Shown here: positions 18,177-27,137 of the stretch, in pieces
Layout: every line of letters begins with the position of its first letter
How positions within the stretch are numbered: the stretch's first letter is position 1
Position numbers and translations under genes: made by a program
NCBI GenBank assembly: GCA_038239345.1
Contig: JBBSEX010000005.1
Span: 248,001 to 312,000, forward strand
Direction: 5' to 3'
Source: JBBSEX01 sp038239345
Lineage (GTDB): Bacteria > Acidobacteriota > Terriglobia > Bryobacterales > Bryobacteraceae
DNA: 64,000 bases
The notes under the pieces: generated by a model
Told to the model about the DNA's origin: nothing
Databases searched by the model: none
The model's input: only the letters and a program-made list of their open reading frames with translations

Positions 18177-18190
18177 GGTAATCTGACACC

Positions 18191-19246
18191 ATGTCCGATG
18201 ACTTGGTCCTGGTCGATCACGAGAACCTTCGCTCCTTTGCCGCGGCTCTGCTTGAAAAGAGTGGCGTACCCGCCGACACGGCGTTATTAACCGCCGGCGC
18301 GTTAGTGGAATCGAATCTGCGCGGCGTCGATTCACACGGCGTGCAATTGCTGATTTTTTATCACATGCAGTTGGAAATGGGCAATATGAAGCCCGGCGCC
18401 CGTGGCCATGTGGTGAGTGAGAACGGTGGTTGTCTTGTGTATGACGGCGAATCGGGCGTGGGGCAGCGGGTGGCGGATACTTGTTGCGATCACGCAATTC
18501 GCCTGGCGAAGGATCGCGGTATCTCCATCGTCGTCGCCCGTGATTCCAGCCACTTCGGAGCGGCGGCGCATTGGGCGCAAAAGATGGCCGACGCCGGATG
18601 CATCGGCATCGTGATGTGCAATGCATCGCCGATTGTGGCGCCGTGGCAGGGGAAAGATCCGCGCTTCGGAACAAATCCAATCTGCGTCGCGCTGCCAGGA
18701 CCGCGCGCCTGGCTGTTGGACATGGCCACCACAACGGTTGCGATGGGTTGGATCTTCAAAGCGCACCTGACCGGCCAACCTGTAATCCCCGCCGGTTGGG
18801 CGATGGACAAAGAGGGCGTACCCACTACACTAACGGACACGGCGATGGAGGGCCTTCTGATGCCGCTTGGCGGGTATAAGGGGAGCGGGCTCGGCATGAT
18901 GGTGGAGATTCTCTGCTCCGTTTTGAGCGGTGGCGCGATGGCGTCGGAAGTTAATGGATTGCGCTCGAAGGGTCCGATGCGGATCAGCCAATTTTTCCTC
19001 GCCATCGACATCGAACGGTTCATGCCCGCGGATGAATTTTCGGCGCGAATGCAGAAGCTGCGAGCGGTGGTGAAGGCCTCAGCGCCCGCGGCCGGATATG
19101 ACGAAGTACTGGTGGCGGGCGACCCCGAGTGGCGCAGTGAAGAGAAACGCCTTGTGGAAGGCATTCCGCTTCCCAAAGGCGTGTGGGACGGGCTGCGGGA
19201 AGTGGCCAACAAGCTGGGCGTTCCCATTGCGCCCCTGAAATCGTAA
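18191..19246 (+). CDS. Malate/L-lactate dehydrogenase family (Ldh_2) oxidoreductase
   Basis: 351 residues with Ldh_2 landmarks: LRGVDSHGVQL near residue 45, ARDSSHFGAAAHWA near 115-130, NPICVALPGP and LPLGGYKGSGLGMMVEIL. These enzymes are NAD(P)-dependent 2-hydroxyacid or ureidoglycolate-type dehydrogenases unrelated to classical LDH. The exact substrate cannot be told from sequence. It is the last gene of the run starting at 15172. Confidence 0.9.
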   Translation: MSDDLVLVDHENLRSFAAALLEKSGVPADTALLTAGALVESNLRGVDSHGVQLLIFYHMQLEMGNMKPGARGHVVSENGGCLVYDGESGVGQRVADTCCDHAIRLAKDRGISIVVARDSSHFGAAAHWAQKMADAGCIGIVMCNASPIVAPWQGKDPRFGTNPICVALPGPRAWLLDMATTTVAMGWIFKAHLTGQPVIPAGWAMDKEGVPTTLTDTAMEGLLMPLGGYKGSGLGMMVEILCSVLSGGAMASEVNGLRSKGPMRISQFFLAIDIERFMPADEFSARMQKLRAVVKASAPAAGYDEVLVAGDPEWRSEEKRLVEGIPLPKGVWDGLREVANKLGVPIAPLKS

Positions 19247-19313
19247 AAATACCGCCGCGCAGACAACGGCGATGCAGAGCGACGTTGCGACTGGAATTTC
19301 GGTGAAATAAACG

Positions 19314-19331
19314 CCTCCGTTATAATGGAGG
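19314..19331. promoter_or_regulatory. Palindrome spanning the uvrA ribosome site
   Basis: CCTCCgTTATAAtGGAGG is an 18-base palindrome with one mismatched pair. Its right arm is the uvrA Shine-Dalgarno sequence (GGAGG, 9 bases before the TTG start). In RNA the left arm could pair with the ribosome site; in DNA it could be an operator. No known SOS box is recognised. Confidence 0.35.
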
Positions 19332-19340
19332 TAACCCACC

Positions 19341-22142
19341 TTGGAAGACTCCATTATTATTCGCGGTGCCCGGGTTCATAACCTGAAAAACGTTTCCCTG
19401 GCTATCCCGCACAACCAATTAACCGTGGTCACCGGCGTTTCCGGATCCGGCAAATCGTCGCTGGTTTTCGACACCGTGTATGCCGAAGGGCAGCGCCGTT
19501 ACGTTGAATCTTTATCCGCTTATGCGCGGCAATTTCTGGAGCGGATGGAGAAGCCCGACGTCGATGAGATTCTGGGCATCGCGCCACCCATCGCCATTCG
19601 CCAGAAGAATCAGACACGGAATCCGCGGTCCACTGTAGCCACCTCGACGGAGCTTTATGATTTCCTCCGTTTGCTTTACGCGCGCACGGGCCGCACGTAT
19701 TGCCCCAAGTGCGGTGAACAAGTAATTCGCGACACCGTGGATCAAGTAGCGAAACAATTACTGACGCTTCCCGACGGCTCGCGCTGGTACGCGCTGTTTC
19801 CCATCGTCACGCCGGTTACCGATAAGTCGAAGCGATCGGAAGCCCTGCGCGATCATCTATTCGAACTGCGCAAGAAGGGTTTTAATCGTCTCTTCCAGGA
19901 CGGCAAAACGTTTGAATTCTCCACGCCCGAATCGCTGCTCGATATCGATTTCGCGAGGCCACTATGGGCCTTGGTCGACCGCCTGGTAATCAGCCCGTCG
20001 CAACATCAGCGGCTGGTGGATACGGTGGAAATCTGCTATCGCGAATCGGGTGAGGTTGTCTTCCAGTCGGCATCGACGGACGAGCAACTTCGCTTCAGTG
20101 AAAAGTTCGAATGTAAGACCGACCTGATCGAGTTCGTTACGCCCGAACCCAGTCTGTTCAGCTTCAATAATCCATTCGGCGCCTGCCGCCGCTGCCAGGG
20201 TTTCGGCAACACCGTGGATTACGATATGGACCTGATCATTCCCGATCAATCCAAGTCGCTTGCCGATGGCGCGGTGGACCCTTGGACCAAGCCCAAATAC
20301 GAACGCCACTACAAAGAGTTCGCGGCCCTGATGCGCGGCAAAGTTCGAACGAACGTGCCATTCCAGGATCTGAGCGCCGACGAGAAAGCGCTGATCATCG
20401 GCCATATCCGTAAGTTCTTCGCGCTTGTGGAAGCGAAGAAATATAAAGTCCATGTACGCGTCTTCCTGGGCCGTTATCGAGGTTACGCCCGCTGTCCGGA
20501 TTGCCAGGGTTCGCGGCTCCGTCCAGAAGCGCTTTATATCCGCGTTGCCGGCAAAACGATGGGCGACATGGTGCAATTCAATATTCGCGAAGCCTACGAT
20601 TTCTTCGCTTCGCTACAGCTTTCGCCGGAAGAAATGATGGTTGCCGAGAAGATCGTCCTGGAGATTCAGCAACGCCTGAAATTCCTAAACGATGTCGGGC
20701 TGGAATACCTCACTCTAGACCGTCTTTCGGCCACATTATCAGGCGGCGAGGCGCAGCGTATCCAGCTTGCCACGTGTCTTGGGTCGCGGCTTGTGGGCGC
20801 TTGCTATGTGCTGGACGAGCCGTCCATCGGCCTGCACTCGCGCGATACCGGCCGTCTGATTCGCATTCTGGAAGAGCTGCGCGAAATCGGCAACACGATC
20901 CTTGTGGTGGAGCATGATCCTGACGTCATGCGGGCCGCCGATCATATCGTCGACATGGGTCCGGGCGCCGGTGAAACGGGCGGACGCGTGATCTTCGAAG
21001 GATCCTACGCAAAGATCATGAGCGATGGCAGCAACTCGCTCACTTCGCGTTATCTGCGTGGCGATCTGCAAACATCCATCCTCACCGAACGGCGCGAGAT
21101 CAATCCGCGGCGCGTCGTCCGCTTCCTTGGCGCCAAGGCCAATAACCTGAAAGGTTTTGATGTTGGACTCCCACTGAACATGATGGTGGCGGTTACGGGC
21201 GTTTCGGGCTCGGGCAAATCCACGCTGGTGCATGACGTGATGTACAAGACGCTGGAACGGCAACTGCGCAAGGAGCCTGAGCAGCGCGGGCTGGCGGAAG
21301 AGTCATTTGGATCAGTGGAAAAGGCCACGTGCCGGGCGGTGGAGCATGCCGATCTGTTGACGCAGGTAATCCTGGTGGATCAGTCTCCCATCGGTCGCAC
21401 GCCACGCTCGAATCCCGTCACCTACATTAAGGCATTTGATCAGATACGCGAGCTATTCGCATCCACTACGGAGGCCGAAAAGCGCGGCTATAATGCCGGC
21501 CATTTTTCCTTCAATATCCCCGGTGGCCGCTGTGAAGTTTGCCAGGGCGATGGCACCGTAACGGTGGAGATGCAATTCCTGGCCGACGTGGAACTGGTAT
21601 GTGAAGAATGCCGCGGAACGCGCTACAAGAGCAGTGTGCTCGACGTGAAATATAAAGCGCTCAACATCCATGAAGTGTTGCAACTGACGGTGAAGGAAGC
21701 ACTCTCGTTCTTCGCCGAGACACCGCGCCTGGCGAATCGCTTGAAGGTGCTGGTGGACGTTGGATTGGGCTATTTGCGCCTGGGTCAATCGGCCACAACG
21801 CTCAGCGGGGGCGAAGCGCAGCGGGTCAAACTCGCCGCCCATCTTTGCCAGGCCACGTCCCGCGGAACGCTTTTCATATTCGATGAGCCAACCACTGGCC
21901 TGCACTTCGACGACATCGCAAAACTGCTGGACTCCTTTGAGCGCCTGATCCAAGCCGGCGGCAGCATCCTGATCATCGAGCACAACCTGGAAGTCATCCG
22001 TAGCGCCGACTGGGTAATCGATTTAGGGCCCGACGGTGGCGCGGGAGGCGGAAGAATTGTCGCCGAAGGAACTCCCGAAGAAATCGCCGCGACGCCGGAA
22101 TCGTGGACGGGACAATATTTGAAGCCGCTGCTCGCTCGTTAA
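19341..22142 (+). CDS. uvrA: Excinuclease ABC subunit A
   Basis: 933 residues, close to the usual 940. The start is TTG at 19341, chosen because GGAGGT stands 8 bases before it and because the protein begins directly with the family N-terminus (IIIRGARVHNLKNVSL). Two ABC modules are visible: Walker A GVSGSGKSS at 32-40, signature LSGGEAQRIQLAT, and a second set with VSGSGKSTLVHDV and LSGGEAQRVKLAA. Zinc motifs are CRRCQGFG, CPDCQGSR and CEVCQGDG with CEECRGTRY. It recognises bulky DNA damage and loads UvrB. A palindrome covers the ribosome site. Confidence 0.98.
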   Translation: MEDSIIIRGARVHNLKNVSLAIPHNQLTVVTGVSGSGKSSLVFDTVYAEGQRRYVESLSAYARQFLERMEKPDVDEILGIAPPIAIRQKNQTRNPRSTVATSTELYDFLRLLYARTGRTYCPKCGEQVIRDTVDQVAKQLLTLPDGSRWYALFPIVTPVTDKSKRSEALRDHLFELRKKGFNRLFQDGKTFEFSTPESLLDIDFARPLWALVDRLVISPSQHQRLVDTVEICYRESGEVVFQSASTDEQLRFSEKFECKTDLIEFVTPEPSLFSFNNPFGACRRCQGFGNTVDYDMDLIIPDQSKSLADGAVDPWTKPKYERHYKEFAALMRGKVRTNVPFQDLSADEKALIIGHIRKFFALVEAKKYKVHVRVFLGRYRGYARCPDCQGSRLRPEALYIRVAGKTMGDMVQFNIREAYDFFASLQLSPEEMMVAEKIVLEIQQRLKFLNDVGLEYLTLDRLSATLSGGEAQRIQLATCLGSRLVGACYVLDEPSIGLHSRDTGRLIRILEELREIGNTILVVEHDPDVMRAADHIVDMGPGAGETGGRVIFEGSYAKIMSDGSNSLTSRYLRGDLQTSILTERREINPRRVVRFLGAKANNLKGFDVGLPLNMMVAVTGVSGSGKSTLVHDVMYKTLERQLRKEPEQRGLAEESFGSVEKATCRAVEHADLLTQVILVDQSPIGRTPRSNPVTYIKAFDQIRELFASTTEAEKRGYNAGHFSFNIPGGRCEVCQGDGTVTVEMQFLADVELVCEECRGTRYKSSVLDVKYKALNIHEVLQLTVKEALSFFAETPRLANRLKVLVDVGLGYLRLGQSATTLSGGEAQRVKLAAHLCQATSRGTLFIFDEPTTGLHFDDIAKLLDSFERLIQAGGSILIIEHNLEVIRSADWVIDLGPDGGAGGGRIVAEGTPEEIAATPESWTGQYLKPLLAR

Positions 22143-22231
22143 TTACTCACCGCGTATCTTGCTTTTTAGACTAAATCGTGCGTAAGGAACATTCACCTGC
22201 CGGCGTTCGTATTACATAGCGGTAATCGGCT

Positions 22232-22432
22232 ATGCTTACATTCCTACTGTGGTGCCTCCTGCTTGTCGTCTGCTGGCCATTGGCGCTGATCGCGCTGATT
22301 GCCTATCCATTCGTGTGGCTGATCTGCCTGCCATTCCGGCTGGTGGGCGTGGCCGTACATGGCGTGCTGCATCTGGTGTGGTCCATCATTACTCTGCCCG
22401 CTACCGTCATTCGCGGAATAGCTCGCGCTTAG
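22232..22432 (+). CDS. Small hydrophobic membrane protein, 66 aa
   Basis: Almost wholly hydrophobic, with two membrane spans at about residues 2-30 and 35-60 (FLLWCLLLVVCWPLALIALI, then HGVLHLVWSIITLPATVI) and an Arg-containing C-terminus. No family recognised. It stands 89 bases after uvrA. A hairpin at 22476-22500 follows the stop codon. Confidence 0.6.
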   Translation: MLTFLLWCLLLVVCWPLALIALIAYPFVWLICLPFRLVGVAVHGVLHLVWSIITLPATVIRGIARA

Positions 22433-22475
22433 ATTTGTATTTGAAACGATCCGTCGCGTGGTGTCACGTTATTGT

Positions 22476-22500
22476 CGGCAATTGCATTTTCGAATTGCCG
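22476..22500 (+). terminator. Hairpin downstream of the small membrane gene
   Basis: CGGCAATT and AATTGCCG form a perfect 8-bp stem with a 9-base loop, 43 bases after the stop at 22432. There is no T-run after it, so it could be a Rho-dependent or processing hairpin rather than an intrinsic terminator. It is also 115 bases before the next gene. Confidence 0.35.
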
Positions 22501-22615
22501 CGCAGGCGAACATTTTCTTACTCGCCGTTGTCTGTGACGCCCATGCAAGCGGAACTCCGCCTGCTGTCGCGCCATACGTAATTCACGTAGCAACCACGCA
22601 CAATGAGGTGCCATT

Positions 22616-22906
22616 ATGACCGATTTTATTTTCCGTGTAGAATCCTTTAATTTGACTCCCGAACAAGCCAAGCATATTTCCGCCGCCATTCAAGGAACGG
22701 TGATGCACGAACTTGCCCGGCTTGACCTGAACGGCGGTAAGCAGCCTGGCGGCGCGCATGCGGCTGCTCATACTGCCGGCCTAAGTGGCGGGTCCTTCGC
22801 ATTCTTTCCGGTGCTGTGGAATGGAGGAATGCTGCTCAAAGAGTTTGCGAAACTTCCAAGTCTGGATAAGACTGTACCTACCTTGAACTTTTCGGCTGGA
22901 GTGTAG
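22616..22906 (+). CDS. Small conserved-looking protein, 96 aa
   Basis: Preceded by GAGGTG, a good ribosome site. The first 40 residues form a helix-rich segment (SFNLTPEQAKHISAAIQGTV), followed by a Gly/Ala/His-rich middle (PGGAHAAAHTAGLSGGSFAF) and a hydrophobic patch. There is no signal peptide. Family not recognised. It lies 10 bases before the cysteine-rich gene and is probably co-transcribed with it. Its size and leader-like helix leave open that it is a precursor or substrate of a partner, but no modifying enzyme is nearby. Confidence 0.6.
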   Translation: MTDFIFRVESFNLTPEQAKHISAAIQGTVMHELARLDLNGGKQPGGAHAAAHTAGLSGGSFAFFPVLWNGGMLLKEFAKLPSLDKTVPTLNFSAGV

Positions 22907-22916
22907 GGCTACCGCT

Positions 22917-23294
22917 ATGTCACAGTCGCCTGTCCTCTGTCCGAGTTGGAAGTGCGAGGAAGGCGCGACGCTGCTTGGTATCGTACTCGGGGACGGCTCC
23001 GTCGCGTTTGCAAAGGATCGCATCGTGATTGACCAGGCGTTTGTAAAAAGCGCGCGGGAGGGCCGTTCCCCAGAGCAGCGATTCCGATTCAGCAGCCCTT
23101 GCCGGCAGGGCGGATGCATGCAGTGGAAAGACGATCGGTGCGGCGTCATTGACCGCGTAAAGGATAGGGCCGAAGGATCCGCTCTCGAACTTCCCCACTG
23201 CACAATTCGAGCGGACTGCCGCTGGCATTTGCAATCGGGAGATACCGCTTGTTTTGCTTGTCCGTTGGTAATGACGGACGAAACGCAGCGTTAA
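22917..23294 (+). CDS. Cysteine-rich hypothetical protein, 125 aa
   Basis: It has ten cysteines, several in close pairs: CPSWKC near the N-terminus, CRQGGC in the middle, and HCTIRADC and CFACP near the C-terminus. The spacing suggests metal or iron-sulfur binding in the cytosol, since no signal peptide is present. No family is recognised. It starts 10 bases after the 96-residue gene and overlaps the convergent ABC ATPase gene by 4 bases at the stop codons. Confidence 0.6.
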   Translation: MSQSPVLCPSWKCEEGATLLGIVLGDGSVAFAKDRIVIDQAFVKSAREGRSPEQRFRFSSPCRQGGCMQWKDDRCGVIDRVKDRAEGSALELPHCTIRADCRWHLQSGDTACFACPLVMTDETQR

Positions 23295-24001
23295 TTCACG
23301 CTTGCCGCGGCACGTTCTTCGACGATGCGGCCATCGAAGAGTTGGACCGTGCGATCGGCGCAGAGCGCGTATCGCGGATCGTGGGTAACCATGCAGATGG
23401 TTGCGCCTTCGCGATGAAGATCGCGCAGTAACTCAATGACGGCTTCCCCGTTCGCCGAGTCCAAATTACCAGTGGGCTCATCGGCAAGCAGGATCGCCGG
23501 CCGTCCGGCTAGTGCCCTTGCGACGGCAACGCGTTGCTGTTGGCCACCCGACAATTGAGAGGGATAATGTTTCATCCGGTGCGCCATGCCCACCTTCTCC
23601 AGAGCCTCCTTCACCATCTTCTTCCGCTCCGATGACGGCGTGTTGCGATAGGTAAGCGGGAGCTCCACGTTTTCGTACACCGTCAAGTCGCCAATTAAAT
23701 TGAAGGCCTGAAATATGAAGCCGATTTCGCGATTGCGAATGCGGGCGCGGTCGGATAGCTTCAAACTTTCGACGGGGGTTCCGTTGAGCACGTATTTGCC
23801 GCCAGAGGGCGAATCGAGCAAGCCCAAAATCGCCAGCAAAGTGGATTTTCCGCAGCCGGACGGTCCGGAAATGGAGACATACTCACCATCGCGAATATCC
23901 AGATGGATGCCGGCGAGCGCGTGCGTTTCCATGTCGTCGGTCTGAAATACTTTCGTAACGCCTTCCAAATAGATGAGCTGTTTAGCCGATTCTGTCCGCA
24001 T
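23291..24001 (-). CDS. ABC transporter ATPase, LolD/MacB type
   Basis: 236 residues with Walker A GPSGCGKST, Q-loop region FIFQAFNLIGDLTVYENVEL, signature LSGGQQQRVAVARALAG and Walker B ILLADEPTGNLDS. This class powers MacB-like or LolCDE-like permeases that act on periplasmic substrates. No permease gene is next to it. The nearest candidates are the two MacB-type permeases at 43628-46128, nearly 20 kb away and without an ATPase of their own. A partnership between them is an inference. Confidence 0.93.
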   Translation of the reverse strand: MRTESAKQLIYLEGVTKVFQTDDMETHALAGIHLDIRDGEYVSISGPSGCGKSTLLAILGLLDSPSGGKYVLNGTPVESLKLSDRARIRNREIGFIFQAFNLIGDLTVYENVELPLTYRNTPSSERKKMVKEALEKVGMAHRMKHYPSQLSGGQQQRVAVARALAGRPAILLADEPTGNLDSANGEAVIELLRDLHREGATICMVTHDPRYALCADRTVQLFDGRIVEERAAASVN

Positions 24002-24055
24002 GATTGTGATTACTCCCGAGTGATATGTTGGTTACGAAGAAATGCGCGAAAAAGT

Positions 24056-25090
24056 TCAGCGAGCGAGCACTTCTTCAAAAAATTGTAAGGCGCGAGCGTC
24101 CTTTGATTGCCCGAGCCAAAACATCGCCTGTTTTCGAATTTCCCGGTTACGGTTCGTGCGCGCCACCTGTATCAGCAATGGCACACCCTGTTCCGCCGGC
24201 ATCTGAGTCAGGGCGAATACGGCTTTCTTCTTCACTTCCGTCTCCGGATCTTTGTCGATGGCCTCTTGAATCGCCGCAGCTGCAAGTTGCTTCTGGGCGG
24301 TATGCGCCAGCCAGAACAGAGCTTGCCCGCGAACCCGTGAGTCCTTGTCGTTCTTCGCCGTGTCCAGCAAAGTCTTGATGGCCCCGGGGTCTTTACTCTG
24401 GGTCAGGCAGAAGGTCAGATGCTCACGAACCGTGGGACTCGGGTCGTTCTTCAACATTCTCAGCAGCGTTTCGTAACCATGATGGCCGCGCGCGTTAGCC
24501 AGCCAAAAGGAACTCTTGCGACGAATTTCCTCCGATTGGCTAGGCTCGCTAAACTGATCCAGAGCACGGTCAGCCGCCCCATCGGCGTGGAATGCGATTA
24601 CCATAATCGCGCTATCGGCGAGCTTCATGTCGCCATCCTTCACTAGCGAAGCCAGCAATCCAACGCTCTCTTGCGGCTTGACGTCCGTTAGGAAGTAAAC
24701 GGGCAACCCGCCGGCATCGATTTCGCAATCCGCCGAATAAGCGCGCACCTTTTCGATCTGCTTATTTTCGATCCTGTAAAAAACATACATCTCCCGCGAG
24801 CCTTCTAACTTTATCGGCCCGGCGTTGCCGCTAACGGAAACCGTAGTTTCGCCATTCTCCAGCCGACACGCCCCGCAACACTGATTCGAGCCCCCATTCC
24901 AGCAGCACAAATTCCGCTCTCCTGGCGTTGCCGTTACACCATAAACAACCCACGCCGGACCCGCGATCGCCCGCAGGGTGTTGTCCAATCCGGCGGCGGA
25001 CGAACGGGATTGCACCTTCGCATTCCGCATGCGGGGTTGCGCGCTGAGCGTCCCAACCAGTAATAATCCGGCGGCCACAGCGAGTCTCAT
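24056..25090 (-). CDS. Exported HEAT-repeat protein
   Basis: 344 residues with a signal peptide (LAVAAGLLLVGTLSAQ). A Cys-rich patch (NLCCWNGGSNQCCGACRLE) lies near residue 70. From about residue 165 it is a run of HEAT_2 repeats, each with FWL or FAL and a conserved Asp, such as RVRGQALFWLAHTA and EVKKKAVFALTQMP. It is the last gene of the ECF operon and overlaps the previous gene by ATGA. Probably a periplasmic scaffold or protein-binding element of the stress pathway. Confidence 0.85.
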   Translation of the reverse strand: MRLAVAAGLLLVGTLSAQPRMRNAKVQSRSSAAGLDNTLRAIAGPAWVVYGVTATPGERNLCCWNGGSNQCCGACRLENGETTVSVSGNAGPIKLEGSREMYVFYRIENKQIEKVRAYSADCEIDAGGLPVYFLTDVKPQESVGLLASLVKDGDMKLADSAIMVIAFHADGAADRALDQFSEPSQSEEIRRKSSFWLANARGHHGYETLLRMLKNDPSPTVREHLTFCLTQSKDPGAIKTLLDTAKNDKDSRVRGQALFWLAHTAQKQLAAAAIQEAIDKDPETEVKKKAVFALTQMPAEQGVPLLIQVARTNRNREIRKQAMFWLGQSKDARALQFFEEVLAR

Positions 25091-26406
25091 TTGTTCAAAA
25101 GCTCCATCATGTAATCAGTCGACTCCTTGCTCTTCATCAGCGAGAGCCAGTGCACGGCGTCACGCTTTAAATTCGGATCGGGCTCTTTGCGAGCGATTTC
25201 CACCACCTGCTTGGCGTTACCCTGAATGAACAAAGCGTGTAGGATCTGGCTCTTGTTCGCTTTGTCGGTTTCAGTCGAATACATTGCCCCCAGCGCATCG
25301 CCCGTCTTTTCACGGGGCGACACCCCCATCCAATGAATCGCCTCCTTGCGCACCTGCGGGTCTTTCTCGCTCTTGGCAATCTGAATCAGCCGGTCGGTAT
25401 CGCCGCTAATGAAAATCGCATTCAGGATTCGCTTCCGGATCTCCGGCGATTGCTCCACTCCAAATAACTGCACCAGCTCCGCCTTTCCTCCCGTGACTCC
25501 CAACCACTGGATGGCTTCCCCGCGCAGTTCGGCGTTCGGTTCCGATTTCGCCAGGTTCAACAGTTTTTCCGTATCGTGGCTGATCATGTATCCGCGCAGC
25601 ACAGAGCGCTTCACCGCCGGATCGTTTGACGCCGTATAGATTTCACTCAGCAACTGGCGGCTTTCCTTCGATCCGAATACGCCCAGGTATTCCACAGCTT
25701 TCATCTGCAGGTCGGGATTCGCATTCCCTTTCGCGAATCGCGCTACCACCGCCCGTGCCTGCTCACTGTGGCTTTGCGCTAACACAAACAACGCGCGTTC
25801 CTTTAGCTTCGGCGAACTCTTTGGCTCATTCAGCAATTTTTCCAACAGAGGAACCGCACGCGATGGTTCGGAATTCATCAGGCTGTTGATCGCATAAAGC
25901 TTCAGCTCCTCATCGCCCTCCAATTCCGGGGAAACACGTTGGCCGGAAGCTTGGCGCACTTCCGCTTCCAGCGCTTTGCCGTCATTTAACCAGCGGCTGG
26001 AAGCATACTTTTTCTTCAATTCCGCCAGCGCAGCCACCGCGTCATCCCGGCGGCCAAGCTTGTTCAACGTGTAAGCCTTCCAATACAGCGCTCCATCGGC
26101 CCGTGCCGCGCGCTGATCGATAACCTGTTGGAACTCTTGCAGCGCTCGCTCATATTTGCGTTCTTCCAACGCTTCCGTGCCACTCTGATAGAGATCGCGC
26201 AAACGCTCCGCCGCTTCGCGATCCCGCTCGGCCGTTTCCCGCGCACGCTCCAGGTCCTCACGGGCGCGCTCTTGCGCATCGCGTGCCTTTTCCTGCGCGT
26301 CACGGGACTTCTCTTGTGCATCACGGGCCCTCTCCTGGGCGTCCTGCCCATCTTGCGCCCGCAGCAGCAGCGCAGCCGATAGTGCTAATAATCCAAAACG
26401 TTTCAT
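25087..26406 (-). CDS. Exported coiled-coil/TPR/HEAT-repeat protein
   Basis: 439 residues. A signal peptide (FGLLALSAALLLRAQ) is followed by a charged repeat of DAQEKAR-like heptads (about residues 17-71) forming a long helix, then a TPR-like part (YERALQEFQQVIDQRAA) and about eight HEAT repeats to the end, such as ELRGEAIQWLGVTGG and QVRKEAIHWMGVSP. It is co-transcribed with the sigma and anti-sigma genes, with ATGA overlaps on both sides. Such proteins are common third genes of acidobacterial ECF operons. The role is unknown, perhaps signal sensing or protein quality control. Confidence 0.85.
   Translation of the reverse strand: MKRFGLLALSAALLLRAQDGQDAQERARDAQEKSRDAQEKARDAQERAREDLERARETAERDREAAERLRDLYQSGTEALEERKYERALQEFQQVIDQRAARADGALYWKAYTLNKLGRRDDAVAALAELKKKYASSRWLNDGKALEAEVRQASGQRVSPELEGDEELKLYAINSLMNSEPSRAVPLLEKLLNEPKSSPKLKERALFVLAQSHSEQARAVVARFAKGNANPDLQMKAVEYLGVFGSKESRQLLSEIYTASNDPAVKRSVLRGYMISHDTEKLLNLAKSEPNAELRGEAIQWLGVTGGKAELVQLFGVEQSPEIRKRILNAIFISGDTDRLIQIAKSEKDPQVRKEAIHWMGVSPREKTGDALGAMYSTETDKANKSQILHALFIQGNAKQVVEIARKEPDPNLKRDAVHWLSLMKSKESTDYMMELLNK
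26194..26358 (-). repeat. Tandem heptad-coding repeat (DAQEKAR-like)
   Basis: Inside the coiled-coil/HEAT gene, near-identical 21-base units encode DAQERAR, DAQEKSR, DAQEKAR and DAQERAR in succession, continuing as degenerate ERARE units. The repetition is visible at DNA level, so the copy number may vary between strains. Confidence 0.7.
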
Positions 26407-27137
26407 ATTGAATCTTTCTTCTTGCCTTGCCTGTCCTTCACCTGCGACGAAAATACCTTCACCTTGAATAAAATTCCCCGCTCTTCAATCTGCTTTCGGA
26501 GTGCCACCAGATCTTTCTCCGTCAACGAAGAAGGTCCATGCGCGATCTCCAGCAGAAACCGCTCCAGGTCATCCAAGACATTTGCGACGCCGGCATCACC
26601 CGTGCTCAAAGCGGTCTGTCGATAGAGCCTATTGGCCTCGAGCAAATCTTCGGCGGTACGCTGCTCATAAGAAATGTCGAGCTTACCCGCCTTGTCGCCT
26701 TCCAGATTCTGCAGTTCGGCGATAATCATCTGCGAACGTTCCAGATGATCGCCCACGGCCACTAACAGCACTCGTTCCCGAAGCTGTGAATTGCTGGCGG
26801 TGGCCGGCGGAGCGTTTTGAAACCCTCGTCCAACGAAGAACGCGACCACAACCAGAGCTGCCATCGCTCCGGCGAATGCCCACTGCCGGCCAAACCCCGT
26901 ACGCCACCACGGCAATCGCCGCCGCTTCAACTTCGGCCCGATTCGTCCCCACACTTCACTCCCATACGCCGCCGAACGTTCGGGCACCGGTGCCGAATCC
27001 ACCGTGTTCAGCACCCTTTGCAGCGCCTGATATTGCAACCGGCAGGCACCACATCCGCCGAGGTGTTCCTCCACCTCTTTAGAGTTTTCCTCGCCGTAGT
27101 AATAGAGGATCAATCGCTCTTCGTTCAGATGATTCAT
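26403..27137 (-). CDS. Anti-sigma factor with zinc-finger motif
   Basis: 244 residues. The N-terminal ZAS-type motif is HLGGCGACRLQY (His-x3-Cys-x2-Cys). One membrane span (WAFAGAMAALVVVAFFVGRG) near residues 90-110 is followed by a periplasmic helical domain. It should hold the cognate ECF sigma factor at the membrane until a stress signal. It overlaps the sigma gene upstream and the coiled-coil gene downstream, each by ATGA. Confidence 0.9.
   Translation of the reverse strand: MNHLNEERLILYYYGEENSKEVEEHLGGCGACRLQYQALQRVLNTVDSAPVPERSAAYGSEVWGRIGPKLKRRRLPWWRTGFGRQWAFAGAMAALVVVAFFVGRGFQNAPPATASNSQLRERVLLVAVGDHLERSQMIIAELQNLEGDKAGKLDISYEQRTAEDLLEANRLYRQTALSTGDAGVANVLDDLERFLLEIAHGPSSLTEKDLVALRKQIEERGILFKVKVFSSQVKDRQGKKKDSI

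Noticed and set aside
19321..19326. TATAAT as the uvrA -10 box
   Set aside because: Transcription would start after the GGAGG ribosome site, leaving it out of the message; better explained as the centre of a palindrome.
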